Shown one piece after another: positions 46,502 to 57,439 of a stretch of DNA of 64,000 bases (position 1 is its first letter; the number at the start of each line of letters is the position of its first letter). The notes below the pieces were generated by a model. The model had not been told where the DNA came from and did not search any database. It saw nothing but the letters and a program-made list of their open reading frames with translations. The stretch lies in contig JBHGNT010000017.1 in assembly GCA_043228905.1 (NCBI GenBank), positions 930,001 to 994,000 of the forward strand, written 5' to 3'. Source of the DNA: Azolla caroliniana (lineage: Eukaryota; Polypodiophyta). Position numbers and translations under genes: made by a program.

Positions 46502-49500
46502 TCAAATACATGAAAAGCGAGAGACCATCTTCTCACTCAATTCCCACAAGTCTTTGGCTAGCTTGGGGTCTGTAGCCAACTCAATAGGGCTATCCTCTCT
46601 GCAGTCTGATAAGTATTTACCACTTACTCCTTCAAAATCAGGATGAAGTGCAGCATAGCAAGTTGTGGCAGCTCCCTAGACACGATATTTTAAAGAGAAA
46701 AAAAGATGCATTTTAGAAGCCATCTCATAGTCAGATTTTTGTGGCATCACTTGAACCATAAAAAAAATACTAAATTGTCTCACGAAGTTTTTATTTTTAA
46801 GTATATTTCTTTGCGGTGTCTTATTGAGCACATTTAAAGTTTCATGAGTATTAGGAATTTCAAAAGTGCTAGCCAGTAAAATTTCTCCCATTTCGTGCTA
46901 GCCATATGATATGCGAGGCTTAAATTTTTAATTTATTTTAGCATGCATTCTTTTAAGCAAGAAAACGAAAGCCTAATTATAGGCGTTAGATTGAGATTTC
47001 AACTTGTCCACTCAATAAATTGTTATGAGTAGCAATCAAGCACCCATTAAATGTGATTGCCTCGTGATTCAATTCCACAAGAGTAGACACAAATGATAAC
47101 TAAATCAGAAGAGAGCAGCACCTGAGGTATGCTTTTCCATAGGTAGAAGAATACCACCCTCCATATATCTACACCAAACATAAAGTTATGAAGGTAAATA
47201 ATGATTACTCAAAACAAGAAAAAGCTTTGCATTTTTCCTCTGTGGGGAAGATGCCCCCTCTAGCAAAGTGCACAATGCAGTGAGAATTTGTAGAATTTTG
47301 TTTGCGAGGAAACACCAATATTACTATATGTCACTTAGATAATAGAAGCTCATAATTTTGCACCCTTTTCTCTTTTATTGGTTATTCTGTGGACCTATCA
47401 TGCCAACAAGATGCAATGTTAACCCGTGATATAGTGGATTGTATCAATTAATTGATACACATTAGTTGTCTCTTTCAACTGTTTTAAAAAGGCAGTTATT
47501 CATGCACAAAAAGTTGATGCCATTAGAAATCCTATGTATGTACAGACTTCAATCCGAAGTTATTTTCTCATTTGGAGTTGTCATATAGTGGTAGATTGCA
47601 AGCCATGCTTTATTCACCCGTGTCCAAGTGAATTCCACTGATCACCTGGAGGCAACTTCTTTGATTTCATAGGTCATCTGGCCTTTCATAGACATCACTA
47701 TAATTTCCTTTTCCTTTTCCACTTACAGGCAAACAGTAACACGTGTTTTTGAAGATTTGTGAAGATGTAACCCGGATGAACACTATTCACAGTAACTAGT
47801 GCCTCCTCCTCCTGCAATACGTAGTTTTATCTGTTAAGGACTCCCTTTCGGCTACCTCCAGAACATAAAAGAATGGGAATTTTTAGATTGTAAATTGAAA
47901 CCTTCAGCCTTCTTGCCAATTCATGGCAGTGAAGTATGTTTGCTAACTTGGATTGACCATATGCTTTCAGAGGAGCATACCTACAAATTTAGAATATTGT
48001 TCTTATTATTTGTCATAAAAACATGCAAATAAAATAACTTAATGTGGTATGTTTATTCTTGTTTACCCTTCCTTGGCACTTATTCTATCCACACGAATCC
48101 CTTCACGGTATCCATACTTGTGATAACAGGATGTTAAAATAACTATTCTCCCTTTAATTTTGGATTTGACAGCACTTTCTTTCATGATGTCAAGAAGCAA
48201 TTTTGTTAGTAAGAAATGCCCTGTAAACCATTCACACGTAGATCTCAGGCATTACATCACTTTTTAACTTGCATAATATCAGACAAGTATCAGTTTTATA
48301 AACTTAATCGCAGCACTTTATCCTGAACTCCACTTAATTAGCTTCAGTATAACCAATTATAAAGGAACAAGGGAAGAAAAGATTAATTACCGACATGGTT
48401 CGTCGCAAACTGCATTTCTATACCATCCTGTGACAATGCAAATGGGCAGTACATCACACCTGCATTGTTTCTGTTCACCATATTTCATTCAATAAATTGG
48501 TTCATATCTTTCAAAGTGTAAAAAGGGAACCAAAACATTTAAAAATGAACTTTAAAATACATACATCAGGATGTTTAGCGACTTATTTACGTCTTTAAAA
48601 TTCTTTAGAAGTGTAAAAAGGGAACCAAAACATTTAAAAATGAATTTTAAAATACATACATCAGGATGTTTAGCGGCTTATTCATGTCTTTAAAACTCTT
48701 TACAAAAGATTGCACTGATGCCAAAGAACTAAGATCCAAGTTTAGCGTATCAATTTTGGCATCAGGTTGATCATTGCAAATCTTTTTTTTCACTATTTCT
48801 GCTGCTTCTAAGTTCCTAGCAGCTATAATGACGTGCACTCCTCTTAATGCCAATATCCGAGATGTCTCCTCACCAATACCACTGGCACCACCTAAAATGT
48901 TTTTTATTGATTTTCAGAGACCTTATAAATAGACCATAATTGGAGCATTCTATTCTGGCATAAATATTTCAACAAAAAGAGCCCTTTCTGCTTTCCCTGA
49001 CAATGTCAATAAATCAAATCTACTTAATAATTAAAGTACCAATTAGCAATATATGCTACGTGCACCACGTGAAAATGGGAAAGGGGTACATTTTACAATT
49101 TTCACAGCATAAGAAAGGCATTAGCTACAAACCTTGAGCACGATGCACTATAGGTATGATATTAATAAATACAGTTCAGACATTATGTATAGGACGACCT
49201 TGAGTTCATATGTCCATCAATATCAAATATTCAGATATATATGATGATTGCCTTATGAATACCCATCCACGAGCACAATAAAAACATTTCTTTTACACTT
49301 TTGTTTTCAACGATGCACATATATATCTACAAAAATACTTCCTTTATGATTTTTTATATCCATGTATAAACACAATACATCTATACAGAACCTTTCCTTT
49401 AAACTGATTTATCCACGTACAAATAGAATATATCTATACAAATGTTTCTTTTACACTATTTTGTATCTACATATGCATAATATATCTATGAATACGTTTC

Positions 49501-50266
49501 ATCCACTGTGTTTTTCAATGCATATCTTCAATAATGATATCCTTACATTCATGTACACAATATAACTACCATTAAAAAGTTTCCTTCATAATGTCTTGCA
49601 TAATATATCTCAGAAAATGCTTCCTTGAATTATAATACATCCACATACACAATGTATCTACAAAACATTTTCCAGGGATGTAGAAATATTAAATCTAACA
49701 GAAATGGTTCATTTAACTCATTTTGCATACATATAGACAGCATATCTACAATAAAATCATCCCTGCACAATAAATATACAAACTCGTTTCTTTTACAGTG
49801 ATTTCCCAGTCAGGAAAGGCGTGCAATATATGTGCAGCAACTGTTCATTTATACACTTTTGCTTCCATATACCTACAACGAGATCATCCATTTACACAAT
49901 AAATCAATACTAATTTTTCCTTCACGGTGATTTTCATCCATATCGAGCGCACTATACCCATAAAATGGTTCTATTTAGAGTGATTTTTTAAGCGTACCAA
50001 TACAATATTTCTACGAAAATGGTTTATTTATGCTCATTTGCTTCAATATAAATAAAACATTTATAACTAGATCATTAGCGATAAGAACGATTAAAAAGAA
50101 GAAGAAAAACACAGCAAAAGAATAGAATAGACAAAGACTGTGAGAACTCACCAGTGACAATGGCCGTGAGTTCAGAACCATCGATGCCTTGTGTGACTTC
50201 TTCAGCGGTGGAGTGAAAGCCAAACCTTGGCTGCATTGTCTGCTTCCTCAGGAACCAACCTACCAT
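46502..50266 (-). CDS. Short-chain dehydrogenase/reductase, TIC32/WWOX-like (321 aa, 8 exons)
   Basis: Minus-strand exons join in frame: 50266-50152, 48891-48660, 48470-48391, 48220-48067, 47980-47902, 47811-47727, 47168-47122, 46675-46502. All splice sites are GT-AG. The protein starts MVGWFLRKQ, has the plant signature [21 protein letters not shown], the cofactor-binding TGGASGIG (about residues 37-44), INNAG (116-120), Ser173 in LTSC, and Tyr201/Lys205 in AYGQSKLAN, then NSVHPG and [16 protein letters not shown]. All catalytic SDR residues are present. The family reduces or oxidises hydroxyl/keto groups with NADP(H); TIC32 itself works at the chloroplast inner envelope, but substrate and location cannot be read here. 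The start was chosen by homology; an in-frame ATG at 50389 would add 41 residues. Confidence 0.93.
48515..48704. repeat. 95-bp tandem duplication spanning an exon-2 splice donor of the SDR gene
   Basis: Copies at 48515-48609 and 48610-48704 are about 90% identical by eye. The upstream (coding) copy contains the last codons of exon 2 and its donor GTATGT at 48659-48654. The downstream copy lies in intron 2 and keeps CTGAT/GTATGT but has lost the frame. Confidence 0.9.
49255..50040. repeat. Degenerate minisatellite in intron 1 of the SDR gene
   Basis: About 780 bp built from a decayed unit of roughly 50-60 bp with the core ATATATCTACAAAA...TTTCCTTTACA...ATTTT...CATCCACATAC. TATCTA-type words recur near 49322, 49379, 49429, 49481, 49604, 49654 and 49743. 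The copies are too diverged for exact borders. Confidence 0.7.
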
Positions 50267-50410
50267 AGCCTGTTTATATGAATATACAGAAGGCCAAAAA
50301 GGAGAAGGCAACACTAGTCCTTTAGACAATACTACGTTGTGAAAATAGGAAGGACCTGAGAATGGGAACGGCAGAAACCCTAGAACCAAACCCTAATCCA
50401 GAGACCGCAG
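50267..50410 (-). promoter_or_regulatory. Leader of the SDR gene
   Basis: On the minus strand this has TAGGGTTT teloboxes near 50395-50380, frequent near plant transcription starts. An ATG at 50389 is in frame with the SDR start at 50266 and there is no stop between them. The 41 added residues contain no Asp or Glu and are rich in Ser, Pro and Phe. Confidence 0.5.
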
Positions 50411-52783
50411 AAGCATCAACATGAAGCTAAAAGGAGCATGCAAAAATATTGAATTTCTCAAGGCGTGCGTTGGGGAGGTGGTAACTTGTAAGGCAACACA
50501 ATATAATATATATACATATGTGTGTGTGTGTGTGTGTCTGTGTGTGTGTGTTTATTTATTTATATATTTATTTGCTTGTTTATTTATTTATTTATTTATT
50601 TATTTTGTCTGTTTGTTTATTATGTACATATACGATGTGTGGAAATTGGAATCATCCATCATATGCCATAAATGTGTAATTGATCAATTTACTTCGGTTT
50701 CCCCACCTCTCTTTTGTTACATAACATAATTGGAATTGGGGGGTGGGTGGGTACTCGTAGGAGGCTTGACCAATTTGGAGTGTTATCACATTAATGCTCA
50801 ACACCGACATTCACAAAGTCTATCGCCATCGTCTCTTAGTACTAGTCCTCTCTCTGTTTTTGAGTCTGAGATTTACTGTAGGCTACAGTCTGTAGCCACG
50901 CGAGGATCACCGTTGTCTCCATCTCCATTTCAACTCGGATTTGAACACTCGATCCACTAGACATGACAATGGTTGAGGTTCATGTATTGTCGTTCTCAAT
51001 TCTCTTCACTAAAAGGCCCTTGTCACTCGCATTAATGCTCAATGATATTCAAGTTTTCTTTACCCACATGGTTCTCTCCTCTTTGTTTCAATTGGAATCA
51101 ATTGAGTGGGCGTAGGAAATGACGATATAGTTCTTGGAAGGCTAGCAACATGACCTAATGTGACCCTAAAAACCATTACAAGTGGGTTTCCTCTACCAAA
51201 GATAAGAATGCTCAACACAAGTGGCTTGTCCAACACAAGTGGCTTCTTAAATAAGGTCGTCCCAATGCCAATGTATAAAGATGTATATGTGCATGCATAT
51301 ATATTATAGGCCTAAGATACATGGGTAGTTGTGTACTAATCTTATCTTATATTATATCGTTGATAGTTGTTTCAATAATGACAAATATATTTTTTATTAT
51401 TCTCGGAAAAAATTATTTGTGGGACCATAGTGAAACATTTCACATTTGTGGAGTTGAGAAGTGACTCTTGATGTTGAAGAATTTACTAATCAACGTGCAA
51501 CTGAGAGCATATTCTAGATTAGGAGAACATTATGGTTCAATTGACCATGCCACGAGACAATCCCCAAGCGATCAACTACTTCCAACAAGTCCCTCATGGA
51601 CACCTTTGATCATGTTTGAGCTTGATTTACTTGCATCTTAAAAACCTAACTTGTTCTATAAGTAAAAATGTGAACAACCGGTAATTAGAGTGAGGTTTCT
51701 CCACAATACTAAGCTATTTAGGAGGAGCATTTGCAAACCTGATAATGCTTTGAGGAGGTTAAGCAAAAATAGTGGAAGAAGAAGACAAGTAGGAAATTAA
51801 TCAATCATTAATAAAATAAATAAATGATATTGCGTGAGGCAAGAGCTCATCATACACAAAAAGCTCTTGAGTGAACTTTACAATTATAAGGAGGGTAGAC
51901 CCAAAAGGTTGAAAGTTTGACGACGTGAACATAGCCATATGGAAGTTCTAATTCAAAGAGACAATGGAAGTCTGTCAAAGGAAATAGATCTATGGAGAAT
52001 TTCGATTAGTTAACGATATTCTATACAACCCAACTTCATCTCACGGATAATGTCTACTTCTCAGCTGTAGACTCTCAAATCTTAGAAAAGATTTGGAAGA
52101 AGTCATGTGATACATACAAGAAAAAAGTTGAATCCAACGATGCATGTTTGGTACATTTGTTGCACATGACATTTGGATGAAGAAATGTAATTTGGTCACC
52201 ACCTAGTTAATAAGTTTGATTTGATGAAATTGGCATTGCAAGGCATGATGTTGATGTACACATTGCCAACCTCATGGGATAATTTTTATACAATATTCAT
52301 TACAAATGCGCAGATGGCATATGATCATAAACAAAAGTATGTAGATCCTTTCTTGGAAAGTTGATATTCCCAAACTAGATGGTCAATGCACAAAGCAACG
52401 AGGTGCAAAATATGCATGACTCACAAGTAGATACTATGACTAAAATCATGCTAAGAGCAATAGAGGAGAATGCCAGTGACTAAATTCTATCCTAGTTGAA
52501 GGAGACAAAGTGCTAAAAGGGATATAATTGGAGGTGTCCCTATGAATGGAAGAGTGTATTGTGGCAATGATTGGCATGTGGTGGGTATGCTCTCTTGGTA
52601 GATAAGCTATTGCATGCATGGATTCTATACTCAGGTACATTATTCCATTTAACACCGCTTAAAGGGTGGCTCACCAGCTATGATACCCATGGTGTCAATA
52701 TCTTCTAATTGAGAGATTCTCGTTGATATGTTGTGATGTACAACAAGAAATGTGAGATAATTCGTAAAAAGTAACAAGTATAT
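50411..52783. other. Gene-free intergenic DNA
   Basis: Simple repeats (TG about 50519-50550, TTTA about 50551-50605) stand close to the SDR promoter. Nothing further is recognisable as a gene or element up to the LTR at 52784. Confidence 0.5.
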
Positions 52784-54025
52784 TGTGGTGTGCATGTGTT
52801 CCTTTGTGCTACCCTTTTAGCACACCCTTTTTAGGATGCATGTACCTAAGCCGACCCACCCTTTTAGCACACCCTTTTTAGCTAAGCCAACCCAAGTGGG
52901 TACCTTTGTACCAACTATAAATTGTGCAAGAAATAAAAAGCTAAGTAGGTTGGTTTTAATCTCTTCTATGCATTTCACATATTGGTGGAGAAGCGGGGTA
53001 CCAATCCCCCACGTCCAAGCATCCACCTCTTCCCCCTCACCTTAGGTTGCCCACTAACTTCTTGTCCCACGAGTTCCCCCGATCACCCTCCTACACGATA
53101 GCCCTCATGTCCCCCACCTCAGCCAAGTCCAGGTGGCCCTCGGTCCACAGGAGGGATTGATCTTTCCCTGCCAATTGATCTTTCATGATCCCCCTCCGAC
53201 ACGATACCCCTCCTTTCCCCCACCTCAACCAAGTCTAGGTGACCCTCAGTCCACAAGAGCGATTGATCTCCATCCACCTATAGCCCTCTTGTGCCCCATC
53301 TCAGCCAAGTCTAGGTGGCCCTCAGTCCATAGGAGGGATTGATCTCTGTCCCCCAATTGCTAGCTCGTTTTCCGTAACTAACCCCATCCAACTATTATCT
53401 TATCAAGGCCGCTAGTTCCACGAGGATGTCCTCAACGTCGTTGCAGCTCAAATAGGTGTCTAGCAGGTGTTTATGTCTCCATACCATCCTCAAACCAATG
53501 GCCTCACAGACCGCCTCAACAAGACCCTTGAGCAAGAGGTTGCCGCACGAATCAGCCCTTCAACAAGCCAGTGTCATGAATTCTTGGTTCTAACAGCCAG
53601 CTCCCAAAACCTACAAGTCGCACAACAACACCAGAAGCATCGAGGAATTCGGCTTGTTCACTGTAGTTTGTGCCATCAAATTCACCACGTACTTTCTCTG
53701 ACATGATACCAACGGCTGATTTGCTTCCTCCCACGTTGCCCGCATCAAGCCATATACTACCCTAGGCCCATTTGTTGACCCTCGTCCTTTCCCCATGTCG
53801 TAAATCTCCTTATTTCTCTCGAGGGGAAATGTGGTGTGCATGTGTTCCTTTGTGTCACCCTTTTAGCACACCCTTTTTAGGATGCATGTACCTAAGCGGA
53901 CCCACCATTTTAGCACGCCCTTTTTAGCTAAGCCAACCCAAGTGGGTACCTTTGTATCAACTATAAATTGAGCAAAAAGTAAAAAGCTAAGTAGGTTGGT
54001 TTTGATCTCTTATGTGCATTTCACA
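52784..54025 (+). mobile_element. Deleted LTR retrotransposon, 1.24 kb (TRIM-like)
   Basis: Two 196-bp direct repeats, 52784-52979 and 53830-54025, start TGTGGTGTGC and end TTTCACA and are about 94-95% identical by eye. After the left LTR comes TTGGTGGAGAAGC, which could be a decayed primer site; before the right one is CGAGGGGAAA, a polypurine tract. The 850-bp interior holds a three-copy C-rich repeat and a piece of Gypsy integrase at about 53467-53560 (FMSPYHPQTNGLTDRLNKTLEQE). The rest of gag-pol is gone. No 5-bp target duplication is visible. Confidence 0.85.
53078..53350 (+). repeat. C-rich imperfect triple repeat inside the deleted LTR element
   Basis: The words CCCCCACCTCAGCCAAGTC, AGGTGGCCCTC and GTCCACAGGAGGGATTGATCT occur three times, starting near 53111, 53217 and 53292 (spacing about 106 and 75 bp). 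The stretch is much richer in C than its surroundings. Confidence 0.8.
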
Positions 54026-56319
54026 ACATGTAAAAAGTCATCATTTCCAAAATGGAGGAAAGGTTCTCAAAGAAAGAGAAAAGAACTAATTTCTATCAAA
54101 ATAGGTATTTATGCTGAAAAAAGAGTCATGATTCCTAGAATGGAAGAAGAGTTCTCAAAAGGAGGGGGGGGGGGACCACTTCTAGAGCTTTGACCTCTAC
54201 ATTAAGGAAAACCTCCAAATTTCAAGATTATATTTTACCACAATAAGAGAAAAAATAAATGCAAGTAAGAATCTGTCAAAAACGCAGGTGCACACTGCAT
54301 CCAAATATTTGATTTTCAAGACTAAAATTTAGCAACTGAATACAAAAGAAAGGTAAGATAGGATTTTGTTTGTGTAGACTTTTTGGTTTTGTTTAAAGAA
54401 TGAATATTAGCATAAATACATGGAACAAAGCTAAAATAAGGATCTACGTGAAATTCAGGTGCTTGCATAATTCATGATAAGTTCTCAAATAAAAAACATT
54501 GAGTTGTTTCTTTTATCATGACTTCATGCTGAGTTCTGAACATAAGAGCAATAAGAAGTCTTTAATTTCGAGAACAAATTACACATGATAGATCTCATTT
54601 GTGGGCATTGTTATTTAAAGGGCCACTCTCAATTCTTGGAATATATTGTTATTTATTTTTAGTACATTAATAATGAACTGTTCGATTGTCTTTCTTCAAA
54701 TTTATAGCGCCGATTTGTATGCACACTCTTTCCTCTCCCAAACTGAGTGCTCATCATTAACTTTGTAATGCCCCTTCTTGGAAGCATAAGGAGTTGAGAG
54801 AGCAACAAGGCTTTTCCTGTTACAAGTGAATTTTCTATCACCAATTTGGAACATGAGAACATCTTCCACGAAGTAATCAGTGCCCTAGCGAGGAGCAATT
54901 ATCTTCTCAACCGAAAAGGTTTTACAAAGGCAAGGATCACAAATCATTGAAGCCAGATATATTCCAAATACTACATATTCAAAAGACCGCGTATATATTG
55001 GGAAGACCACATATATTCAAATTTTTATCACAACTTAAAACTTCTATAGAGTTGCATATGTAAAATGTGTAATGTATGCTCAATTTGAGCTAAAAGACTA
55101 TCGTATGTTGTAACAATGAACAACATGATCCACTAAAACGTTGTCAAAGAAGGATTCTGTATCGAAACCCTTCCTAACAACATCATTATGGAAATCTTTG
55201 CTCATCTTATATAACCCCATGTTTCCATGAGCATTCGAGGGTTTCCTCACCATACCTGCATGCTCCGTATAAGCAACAAATTGCGTGGTCCATGTCCCAA
55301 CATCATGAATATGAAGACTATTCCAAATATCCCAAGCTTCTTCAAGTGAGCTTATTTGTCAGATACCATAACTTGCATACAACCTATGATCTTGCATGCA
55401 TCCTTTAGACTACCATCAAAAGATCATTGCAAAACACTCAACCCATTTTTCTTTTCCACTACCCCTCTTGTCTTTCTTTTTGACCTTTTATTGCAGATAT
55501 CATCCTTTTGTGGAGTTGCTAACATCCTCAAATTTATGACCAAATGAAAGACCGAAAGAATATGATCATTGAAAATGATATTCATCATGACACCATGACC
55601 ATGTCTATACTGATCTTTTGCAGATATTTTGTTGTTAGGCAGGGGACCATGTCTCATGAGTAGGAAGGGAAGGGACCGTGGCATGTGTAACCCTAAACTG
55701 CCTCTATGCTAGGATTTCAATTTGCTTTTGTGTCAGAAATCAATTATCTTCTTTGTTTCACCCAATCTTGCTCACCATAGAAATAAAGATTCAAATTTCT
55801 CCTCCCACATCACAGTTTATATATATATATATATGAGTCACCATCGGTTAGATACTAAAGTTGGGCTAGAAAATGGGGGCTGGGTTAGAACATGGGCTCG
55901 AGTTAGCCATTTCAATGGTAGGGTTAGTTACAAGTGCGCGCTTTTTGTGGAATAGGACCTTGCGGTATATATCGCATGAGATTATGAAAACACACCCTGC
56001 ACTGTCTGTGGGCGCGATTCCTTCACCATGCCTCTTTATTATTTGGTTGCAAATAGACGCGTCACATGCATATATACAATAGAAAACATATGTGAACACA
56101 TATCAACATTTATTTTAGGTAAAATGGGCCGTTTGATGATTTACCAACATACATTCCAACACTCTTGGTGAAGTTTAGATGGGTTTGCTAACCTTAAATT
56201 TGGTAACAAGATACAACATGTTGAGCCGATGATAAGGTGAAAACTATGTGGGTGGGTGATGTTACTTTTGCAAATTTATGTGAAATCACCACACACTTCT
56301 GCCATTGTTTCAAAATGGC
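54026..56319. other. Gene-free intergenic DNA
   Basis: No gene is recognisable. A G run near 54163-54173 and a TA run near 55820-55835 are the only marked features. Confidence 0.5.
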
Positions 56320-56626
56320 GTAGATCATTGACTAACTTAGTCTGCAATCTTAATAGCATATCCATCAGTCCAGAGATGGGAAATGCCTATTGGTGTATGT
56401 ATAACACTACACTCAGTAATGTTGATTTCATTGACCAACTAAGTTTGTAATCTCAATAGCATATCCATCGGTCCAGAGATGGGAAATGCCTATTGGTGTA
56501 CGTATAACACTACACTTGGAATGTTGATCTCATTGACCAACTTAGTCTGTAGTCTCGATAGCATATCCATCGGTCCAGAGATGGGAAATGCCTATTGGTG
56601 TACGTATAACACTACATTTTGAATGT
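56320..56626. repeat. Three tandem copies of a 102-bp unit
   Basis: Unit starts (GTTGAT/GTAGAT followed by CATTGAC) are at 56320, 56421 and 56523; GTTGAT at 56625 begins an incomplete fourth. The core GCATATCCATC, GTCCAGAGATGGGAAATGCC and TATTGGTGTA is nearly identical in all three. Confidence 0.93.
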
Positions 56627-56887
56627 TGATCTTACCTACAAATGGCCAAATCTAGTTGGAATTTGGTTGGAGATCATTGTAAATTGTAATAATGCACACT
56701 GAGTGAAAAGTCGAATTGGGTCGTGAAAGTGGGTCTTAAGATTTAGTACATTTGCACCAAGAACTTATGCATGCATGTTTCTTGTACAGACCAGAGAACG
56801 GGGGATGGTTGGACATGGACAAAAAGCAAAATACAAGAGATTCATTGAATCCCAATCCAAATCGAACACTTCAAAATAAATAAAAAC

Positions 56888-57290
56888 ATGTGCTGTTTCC
56901 CCCCCCCCCCTTCATTGGATGAGGTTCCCTTCAATTTCTTCTTGTCTCTTTCTTCATCACTGGCATACAAGTCCGCTTTCACTGTATTTCGTCTTCCCCC
57001 CCCCCCCAAATCCCCCAAGGGTTTCGAAGAATCTCTACCAACTGTGTTTTTCTCGGAATCGCGGCTATGGAACGAGGCAACCTCTCTGTATTGTTAATGC
57101 TCCTGCAAATATGCTGAAGAAGAAAAAGAAGGAACTTAAGCAGAATCAGAAGAAGAAGATCGAGGCAGAAAAATACGGAGGAGAGGTTCCAAAAGAAAAA
57201 ACGCAAAGAAGAAGAAGAAACATAATAAGAGCTTCATTTTTACTTTCAAATGGCAAAATTTCGAGTGACCAGCCATTCTTATGAGCATAT
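56888..57290 (+). promoter_or_regulatory. Leader-like segment, possibly the first exon of the MYB gene downstream
   Basis: CT-rich DNA with two long C runs (about 56898-56910 and 56997-57007) is followed by an A/G-rich stretch coding for Lys/Arg runs (LKKKKKELKQNQKKK). It resembles a plant 5' leader and could be spliced to the MYB coding exon at 62.1 kb across a 4.8-kb intron, or could start a separate transcript. The 121-codon ORF over it matches no family I know. Confidence 0.3.
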
Positions 57291-57439
57291 CCCCCAGCTG
57301 ACTGGATTTTTAACCATATTGATAGCTTAATTCAGCGTCACTTTTTTGTTTGCTTTTTTGTCATGATTTCCTTATGAGAAAATAAACGATGTCAGTGCAG
57401 CAGAAGCTGCTAAAGACTAAATCCATGGTATGGAGACAA

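Noticed and set aside
56895-57010. Long C runs as evidence of assembly gaps
   Set aside because: Such runs occur also near 2202 and 54163 (as G) and the flanks read on normally; length error is possible but there is no sign of a break.
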